A stretch of DNA of 64,000 bases, from NCBI GenBank assembly GCA_003426165.1, contig QUAH01000003.1, positions 169,525 to 233,524 on the forward strand, in the 5' to 3' direction. Under the pieces are notes generated by a model, which was not told the DNA's origin, did not search any database, and saw nothing but the letters and a program-made list of their open reading frames with translations. A program made the position numbers and the translations under genes. The first letter of the stretch is position 1. Each line of letters starts with the position of its first letter. This document shows positions 60,001 to 64,000 of the stretch, one piece after another. Source of the DNA: Candidatus Saccharicenans subterraneus. Lineage in GTDB: Bacteria > Acidobacteriota > Aminicenantia > Aminicenantales > Saccharicenantaceae.

Positions 60001-60787
60001 CCCATTCGCTCAGAGTAGACCAGCGAAACTGGCCGGGATTTCTGACCAGGAAAATCCTGTCCTGGCTGGCCACCAGCACGTCCTGGTCCCCGTCTTTATC
60101 GATATCAACGGTGCACAGATGGTTGGCTGCCCAGTTGCAGTAAATGCCAGCGGCCTGAAACCTGAGCGTAAAGTTCAGGTTCCTGGGGTCGGTCCTCGGA
60201 TAAAAGACGGGATTGTCTCTGGTCCCCTGGTTTATGTACATGCAGGCCACAAAATTGCTATAGCTGAAAGAGTCATTTCCGTTCTTGTAGAAGAAGAAAT
60301 CCAGCAGCCCGTCGCCGTTATAGTCGCCAACGGTAATGGAAGCGGGGCCCACGGTCAGACCGGTGTCAAAAATCCTGGAGTTGTCAACCTGGAAAACAAG
60401 GCCGTCATCGTCTATCTCGTCGCCGTTGGCATCGTTGAAGTTATTCCAGACCATTTTCAGCTCATAGGTGTTGTAGTCCAGGCCTACCAGGTCAGGTTTT
60501 CCGTCTCCATTGAAATCCCCGGCGGCCACCACGTACATCCTGGCCCCCATGCCGGCGGGCTGGGTGACTTCAAAGTTACCACCGAGATAATTAAGGTGGA
60601 TGGGGCCCGGTGGCCAGTTGGCCACCGAACAATTGGGTTTGTCCTTGTACTGATCGGTGTCGAAGTTTTCGGTGAAGGAGTTGGTGTACTCCACGCAGAC
60701 CGCCTGCTGCTGGCCGGTGAATTTTAAGACCAGCAGCACCGTCCCGATTACGATTATGCCAAGGATTAAGATCACCTTTTTGCTCAT
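57065..60787 (-). CDS. pilY1: PilY1-like type IV pilus tip protein with FG-GAP repeats
   Basis: The 1240-residue exported protein begins with a hydrophobic helix (about 4-22). The N-terminal half has about six FG-GAP/VCBS calcium-type repeats with DxDxDG loops: DFNGDGKPD (91-99), DYNGDGLLD (155-163), DIDKDGDQD (228-236), DFDLDGDID (295-303), DFKKDGRPD (348-356), DYDNDEDMD (426-434). The C-terminal part is the PilY1/PilC beta-propeller, with VYVGANDGMLHCFD, IPYNQL and the calcium loop DLDLDGDADYVYIGDLDG leading to LWRLDL, diagnostic of the family. Classical PilY1 has a von Willebrand A domain where this protein has FG-GAP repeats. PilY1 sits at the pilus tip with the minor pilins encoded just upstream. 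Confidence 0.9.
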   Translation of the reverse strand: MSKKVILILGIIVIGTVLLVLKFTGQQQAVCVEYTNSFTENFDTDQYKDKPNCSVANWPPGPIHLNYLGGNFEVTQPAGMGARMYVVAAGDFNGDGKPDLVGLDYNTYELKMVWNNFNDANGDEIDDDGLVFQVDNSRIFDTGLTVGPASITVGDYNGDGLLDFFFYKNGNDSFSYSNFVACMYINQGTRDNPVFYPRTDPRNLNFTLRFQAAGIYCNWAANHLCTVDIDKDGDQDVLVASQDRIFLVRNPGQFRWSTLSEWDVSELNYDQRTGFIAPTPGGYPDRGTSAVAAGDFDLDGDIDVVAGSVNGWAYLVYYQNDGTGKFTRSEIPIPNPSATGTVALTVTDFKKDGRPDIFGATDRWNAGNQAHMWIFKNTGLQDVTVTDPDTGETITYQEVIWNFLCLNNCQPIIPPFYDVDICTMLDYDNDEDMDLVVADANHSGDYYLIINKLAPVFALYGEAISTNVVEGLLDPRQYAITKARIVRLNQGVRGSSDGLSIQFFLSNDGGLHWEPYKTFSGSNIRPWSDSDWYTFKNFGANLKWKAILTAPEDSMAEYTGASYDTPLIRDLTIEFTYVGRQEYSRSSVATSVIDRSGQNRKMIIAASFIYPGWEGHLRAYDVTAMIAAQNTYSNLRTVSRSDLGSDTGRWLADGVELLWDAGELLDERDPRTRTIYTAINTNTSLPPVGTLQRIEFNLANVGVMRPIMRDYQNNEEALILFVRGHGRYWRLGDINHSTPAVVGPPSEDPRLMGDGYAEFKNAYQNRRKVVYVGANDGMLHCFDVTTGEELWAYIPYNQLSRLKEMWPVDQATGIRYFSRKAYVDGSPSVSDVYINGQWRTVLICGQGEGYGQRPDGYSNGTTQNYHYYYFALDITEPENPIPMWEFAGVRVRRQGSNYNMTNGQTWSVPYIAKVIDNGNPVWVCFVGSGYAHQADSAYQAYIGNTFTAIKIQDCSVLYSNRITDIDSSRSNNSGNPFANIYVSFPGSPNGVDLDLDGDADYVYIGDLDGRLWRLDLTSGRSSNWSMRSIFTDRCCYPIITKPAVWKGFSTTSQSYPRIYFGTGGHEQAPANRYYSFVALIDEGKNTGTLEWYMGNAGETGLDNSKRVGELTAGEKVWADPVVANYIVYFSTLKGSIEAADPCQNLGGEAGKLYARFIQAVLGIPTGGSALKNAQGQPIDYLALASKARTAVTVGERQRAGGTYKQDVYIQEYDSTIEKLEQPVGAMLKIKSWREIYRIVR

Positions 60788-60858
60788 AGCTCGCTTCCTT
60801 TCCCGCCTTCCGGCGTTTTATGTTTTATAAAAAACATATTCTTATTGTCTGCCAGGGT

Positions 60859-61530
60859 TTAGAGTTCTGGCACCTCGATTTCAATTTCCAGCCGGCAGGT
60901 GGCCAGGATTCTGTCGGTAATTTCAGGGCCACTTCTGACCACGCCGATGCAGACCATCAGAAAATCCTTGGGGTCCGTGGTGTTAAAGCCGGCTTCGTCG
61001 TCTATTATGAACACCGTATACCGGTATCTCAGGTCCAGGTTGCCATTGCGGTCATAGACAAAGGGTTCTTCAAAGAAGACCACCTGGAGGGGGTTGTCGG
61101 CCTGGCCATCGCTGTTCTGGTCCAGGAGCCTCAGGATCTGTTCGTCGGTCAGCCGGCGGAAGTAGAGCGGGTTGGGGGTGGCCAGGTTCATATTGAGGAA
61201 GGGAATGTCAATTCCGTCCGGGCTGGTCAGGTAATGGTCGGCAAAACTGCCCCACCTCCCGGCGGCGATGCTGTCTTCTATGGTCATCCTGGCGGCATCA
61301 AAGCCGGCCTCGGCCGCGTTGAAGGCTTCTTCCTGGTAGCGCATGCTGGCCGAGACCTTTGGTCCGGAGCTGGTCACGGTCAGCACGGCCACGCCCACGG
61401 TCAGCATGAAGGCCAGGACGAGGATAACGGCAATCAGGCCGGAACCTTTTGGTTGCTTTTTCTTAGCCATTTTCATTTCCATCCCGCATGCTCCCATCGT
61501 TTTTTCCCATTGCCCAGGCATCTTGCTCAT
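60859..61530 (-). CDS. pilX: PilX-like minor pilin
   Basis: The 223-residue protein has a basic leader and one hydrophobic helix (LIAVILVLAFMLTVGVAVLTV), then an extracytoplasmic domain starting YQEEAFNAAEAGFDAARM, the PilX/GspK-like helical motif. The prepilin cleavage site is probably after the Gly of QPKG; the mature fifth residue is Ala rather than Glu. Several in-frame Met codons exist; I use the one at 61530, which overlaps the pilW stop as ATGA. Position between pilW and pilY1 and the NAAEAG motif support the call. Confidence 0.85.
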   Translation of the reverse strand: MSKMPGQWEKTMGACGMEMKMAKKKQPKGSGLIAVILVLAFMLTVGVAVLTVTSSGPKVSASMRYQEEAFNAAEAGFDAARMTIEDSIAAGRWGSFADHYLTSPDGIDIPFLNMNLATPNPLYFRRLTDEQILRLLDQNSDGQADNPLQVVFFEEPFVYDRNGNLDLRYRYTVFIIDDEAGFNTTDPKDFLMVCIGVVRSGPEITDRILATCRLEIEIEVPEL

Positions 61531-62681
61531 CTCTGTCCCTGGTTATAAAGGTTGAGGCTCAGGTTACGAACGTTGGCCGTGGTTTCCAGGACGAAGCGCC
61601 GGTGATAGTCATCGGTATTGCTGCCGGTGGAGTCGGAAACCGAAGGCCGCCGGTAATTATGAATGTTGGCCGGCACTTTCCCCGAGACCGAGACAAAGCG
61701 GTTGGGGGTGCGGCCCACTATAATCACCCTGATTTGACGGATGCGCATAATCTGGTCGTCGGTCCAGGACACATCCCAGGGGCGGAAACCATCCAGCAAA
61801 CCGTTGTCGTCCAGGTCCCCGTTGTATTCAAACTGCAGGTCTTCTATATTCTGCGCCAGGGGCAGGTGAAGGCCGTTATTGGAAACATAAAGGATTCCAG
61901 GTTCTCCCACGTAGCCTTTCTGGCCGGCGGTCAGTCCGGGGAAGAGCGTGCTGCCGTAATTTCCGGTGGTATCCAGCCAGAAGGTCTTGACGTTGCAGAA
62001 CATGATGAGGCCGTCATCAAAATCGTCAGAAACGCAATTGGAGGTGGCCATCAACCCCCGGGGTGGGTCTATGCCCGGGGCCAATCCGGGCGACATGTTA
62101 AATTTCTCGTTGGTCCCGCCCTGGTTCCAGGTGATGTGGGTTAGCTGCCGGACTTCGCCCTGACGGCAGGGGGACTGGGGGTTGGGCAGGATTAAGACAA
62201 TCTTATTGACGTAAAATTCTTCCGGGTAGGGGAAGGTTTCAAAACTGCCGTCATAGACGGAAACCGTTACCGAGCTCCCCTGGTATTCCTGTATCCGGAG
62301 GTTCAGCGGGTCGTCCATGTTGCCCAAGATTGTCAGGCGGTCAGGCCTGACCCCGCTGCCCTGTTCTTCGTTATTGTAACCTTCGAGGGCGTACATGCCG
62401 AAGACATCGGGCAGCCCGGAGCCGGCCATTCTCAGGTCGCGGGTCATGAGGAACATGGCCGAACGGACATCATGTTGCAGTTCAGCATACTGCTGCTGGT
62501 CGACCGAAACCTGGTTGCTCCGGGAATATAGCGTCAGGGCCCCGATTATGACGATGGCCATTATGGTCGAGGCGATCAGGACCTCGATCATGGTGAAGCC
62601 AGCCGCCGCCCGGCAGGTCCTGCTTTTTCTTTCTGCTTTGATATTTTTAATTTTCTGATTGTACTTTCCCAAGCTTGTCAT
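61527..62681 (-). CDS. pilW: PilW-like minor pilin
   Basis: The 384-residue prepilin has a long basic leader (about 28 residues) and the cleavage motif AAG/FTMIEVLIAS with Glu at mature position 5. The helix continues as TIMAIVIIGALTLY. The large extracytoplasmic domain includes the family's LQHDVRSAMFLMTRDLRMAG. PilW is a core minor pilin that helps prime pilus assembly with PilV, PilX and FimU. It starts 10 bases after pilV and overlaps pilX by ATGA. Confidence 0.92.
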   Translation of the reverse strand: MTSLGKYNQKIKNIKAERKSRTCRAAAGFTMIEVLIASTIMAIVIIGALTLYSRSNQVSVDQQQYAELQHDVRSAMFLMTRDLRMAGSGLPDVFGMYALEGYNNEEQGSGVRPDRLTILGNMDDPLNLRIQEYQGSSVTVSVYDGSFETFPYPEEFYVNKIVLILPNPQSPCRQGEVRQLTHITWNQGGTNEKFNMSPGLAPGIDPPRGLMATSNCVSDDFDDGLIMFCNVKTFWLDTTGNYGSTLFPGLTAGQKGYVGEPGILYVSNNGLHLPLAQNIEDLQFEYNGDLDDNGLLDGFRPWDVSWTDDQIMRIRQIRVIIVGRTPNRFVSVSGKVPANIHNYRRPSVSDSTGSNTDDYHRRFVLETTANVRNLSLNLYNQGQR

Positions 62682-62691
62682 CAGACTCTCC

Positions 62692-63198
62692 CTACCTGGT
62701 TATTATGGTGTGAACGTAGGCCCTGACCCGGTATTTATCGGGGTTGGCAATTAACTGGTCCCAGGCCACGTTCCTGGCAAATATAGGAAAAACCATGACC
62801 AGCACATCGAAGCCGGCGGTGTTGGCCACCTGGGACGGGGTGACCACGGTCAGCCTTCTAAAATCTTGGGTCCCGTCCTGGTTGATGTCGATGAGCTCAT
62901 CATTGCTTTCCCCGATGTTAACCGTGGGGAAGTTACCCAGTTCATCAATGGTCAGAGTTCTCAGGTAATCGATCTGCTGCTGGGCCAGGAAGATGGCATT
63001 GCTCATCTCGTTGGAGCGGAGATTCTGCATGACACTCAGTGTAAAGAGCTGGGCCAGGCTGACAAAGACCACCGTCACCAGGGCCAGGCTGATGATGACT
63101 TCAATCAGGGTAAAACCTTCCTGCCCGGAAGCTGACGCTTTTCTGTTAGCCTGCATTTTTTCCCTTGCTTTCCTTACCATGAAAATTACTGACCTCAT
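62692..63198 (-). CDS. pilV: PilV-like minor pilin
   Basis: The 168-residue prepilin has a leader of about 28 residues, the cleavage motif EG/FTLIEVIISLAL with Glu5, and a PilV-like continuation QLFTLSVMQNLRSNEMSNAI with AQQQIDYLR. The start at 63198 follows a GGGGGAAA ribosome-binding site; Met codons further in would shorten only the leader. It lies 16 bases after fimU. Confidence 0.9.
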   Translation of the reverse strand: MRSVIFMVRKAREKMQANRKASASGQEGFTLIEVIISLALVTVVFVSLAQLFTLSVMQNLRSNEMSNAIFLAQQQIDYLRTLTIDELGNFPTVNIGESNDELIDINQDGTQDFRRLTVVTPSQVANTAGFDVLVMVFPIFARNVAWDQLIANPDKYRVRAYVHTIITR

Positions 63199-63214
63199 AT
63201 ATTTCCCCCTGTTA

Positions 63215-63745
63215 TCAGCTCTTGGCCTTTCTATAGCCTATGGACCCCCCGGCATAGACCGTCAGTATCCTCAGGTCGTCCTGTCCCAGGTTCTTAAGTT
63301 TCAGGCTCTGCAGGATTATTCTGAAAGCCTGGGGATTGCTGAAATCATAGTTGGCCACCATTCCCAGGGGTGAGAAAACAACCTGCTCGTTGCCCGACGG
63401 GAGCTGGATCTGGGGCCTGAACTTGGGGGGCAGGGTCTTCTTGATGAACTTGGGAACCGGCACCCAGGCAAAGGTGGGGGTGGTCCCGGTGAGTCCACCT
63501 TCTTCCACTTCGACCAGGTAGCGCCATTGATTATTTTCCTGGAAAAACCTGACTCGGCAATGGACCTTGTCGTTAACCGCAGTGTAGCGGGCAGCCTCCA
63601 TGGTGGTTAGCAGGTCCCGGGCGGCGCTGTCCAGGGCCCTGGCTTCCAGGATGTTGAGGATGCTCGGGTAGGAAGCAGCCAGGATGATGCCGATAATTCC
63701 CACCACCACGATAATCTCGATAAGAGTAAACCCTTCTTTTTTCAT
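63215..63745 (-). CDS. fimU: FimU/GspH-like minor pilin
   Basis: The 176-residue prepilin has the short leader MKKEG, cleavage before FTLIEIIVVVGIIGI with Glu5, and the helix continuing ILEARALDSAARDLLTTMEAARYTAV, which is the GspH/FimT/FimU pattern. The C-terminal domain is mostly beta. It is the first gene of the fimU-pilV-pilW-pilX-pilY1 operon and has a promoter 35-60 bases upstream. The order equals that of the Pseudomonas minor pilin operon, although no fimT or pilE genes are in the window. Confidence 0.9.
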   Translation of the reverse strand: MKKEGFTLIEIIVVVGIIGIILAASYPSILNILEARALDSAARDLLTTMEAARYTAVNDKVHCRVRFFQENNQWRYLVEVEEGGLTGTTPTFAWVPVPKFIKKTLPPKFRPQIQLPSGNEQVVFSPLGMVANYDFSNPQAFRIILQSLKLKNLGQDDLRILTVYAGGSIGYRKAKS

Positions 63746-63779
63746 CTGTTAATTCCCTGCCGGTTCATTATTTGCATTA

Positions 63780-63809
63780 ATTTTACCCCAGCCCGGCTAT
63801 AAAATGCAA
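63780..63809 (-). promoter_or_regulatory. Promoter of the minor pilin operon
   Basis: TTGCAT (63809-63804) and TAAAAT (63785-63780) are 18 bases apart on the minus strand, 35 bases before fimU. The -35 match is weak. The remaining 190 bases to the window edge hold no supportable gene. Confidence 0.5.
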
Positions 63810-64000
63810 CAAAATCAACCTGATGGAGGCGGCCGTGGAAAAATGGCTCGAAACGGCGGCAGCCGGCTTTTAGATTACTCGTTCGGGATAGAAAGCAAGA
63901 CATTAACGGCACCTGATTCCCTGGCATTGCTGCAGTTTTGCCTCCTGGAAACAGGGTATTTTTTAGCCCGGTCCAAGACAATAATCACCAGGGGTGATTT

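Noticed and set aside
63742-63981. 79-codon minus-strand ORF upstream of fimU
   Set aside because: It overlaps the fimU promoter and start, and its sequence shows no domain or signal peptide.
1-64000. CRISPR arrays, insertion sequences, prophage or rRNA genes
   Set aside because: Looking along both strands I found no regularly spaced repeats, no transposase or phage structural genes, and no rRNA-like segments.

Overview
The window is one dense stretch of bacterial chromosome, roughly 55% G+C, with about 50 protein genes and one tRNA. I see no prophage, insertion sequence or CRISPR array. Secreted lipoproteins, beta-barrel proteins, a minor-pilin operon and a periplasmic MsrB-MsrA fusion indicate a diderm (Gram-negative type) cell. 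A ferredoxin-dependent 2-oxoacid oxidoreductase (porGDAB), free ferredoxins, radical-SAM ThiC, a Fe-S CoA-dehydratase activase and a HdrD-like Fe-S oxidoreductase indicate an anaerobic, ferredoxin-based metabolism. Prolyl oligopeptidase, a secreted M14 carboxypeptidase, an M20 amidohydrolase, three secreted amidohydrolase-family proteins and urocanate hydratase indicate growth on peptides and amino acids. This profile fits an uncultured lineage such as Candidatus Aminicenantes. That placement is inference from gene content, not from a marker comparison.

Layout. 1-3.9 kb: small plus-strand genes (truncated unknown, TPR membrane protein, ferredoxin, site-2 protease, zinc-ribbon membrane protein). 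3.9-10.1 kb, minus: queH-hypF, possibly on a leaderless transcript, and an OMP/M14 carboxypeptidase/coiled-coil operon. 10.2-17.1 kb: fabH (plus), then minus-strand porGDAB-tlpA and thiC plus a TIM-barrel gene, both behind near-consensus promoters. 17.3-21.6 kb, plus: a secreted protein, rsmD, an unknown, rpmE-prfA-prmC. 21.7-26.4 kb: HD-GYP protein, coiled-coil protein and a GAF-GGDEF-PilZ diguanylate cyclase. 26.6-30.5 kb, plus: gltX, hutU, DUF1614. 30.5-37.7 kb, minus: a 30-residue membrane peptide, sodium:solute symporter, zinc ribbon, divergent phosphofructokinase, giant double-ASKHA CoA activase. 37.8-45.8 kb: prolyl oligopeptidase (plus) facing an operon of three amidohydrolase paralogues and an M20 hydrolase (minus). 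46-53.6 kb: small barrel protein, Fe-S oxidoreductase, tRNA-Arg(CCG), secreted nuclease with a tandem-repeat partner, msrBA, two membrane proteins. 53.9-56.7 kb, minus: FakA-FakB-like fusion and speE. 57-63.7 kb, minus: minor pilin operon fimU-pilV-pilW-pilX-pilY1.

How it works together. Extracytoplasmic peptidases and amidohydrolases would release small peptides and amino acids, sodium symport would import them, and hutU and PorGDAB would feed oxidation with ferredoxin as acceptor. The GGDEF and HD-GYP proteins could set c-di-GMP levels for the type IV pilus whose tip complex is encoded at the right end. Many operons show translational coupling through 4-nt ATGA overlaps, and several promoters match the sigma-70 consensus with 16-18 bp spacers.

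Most interesting observations: the 30-residue ORF with a full AAGGAGGT ribosome-binding site coupled to the symporter; two of three amidohydrolase paralogues lacking metal ligands; a phosphofructokinase with an altered nucleotide site; the single-chain double ASKHA activase; a PilY1 with an FG-GAP head; a secreted SNase paired with a two-repeat OB-like protein; and thiC without room for a TPP riboswitch.
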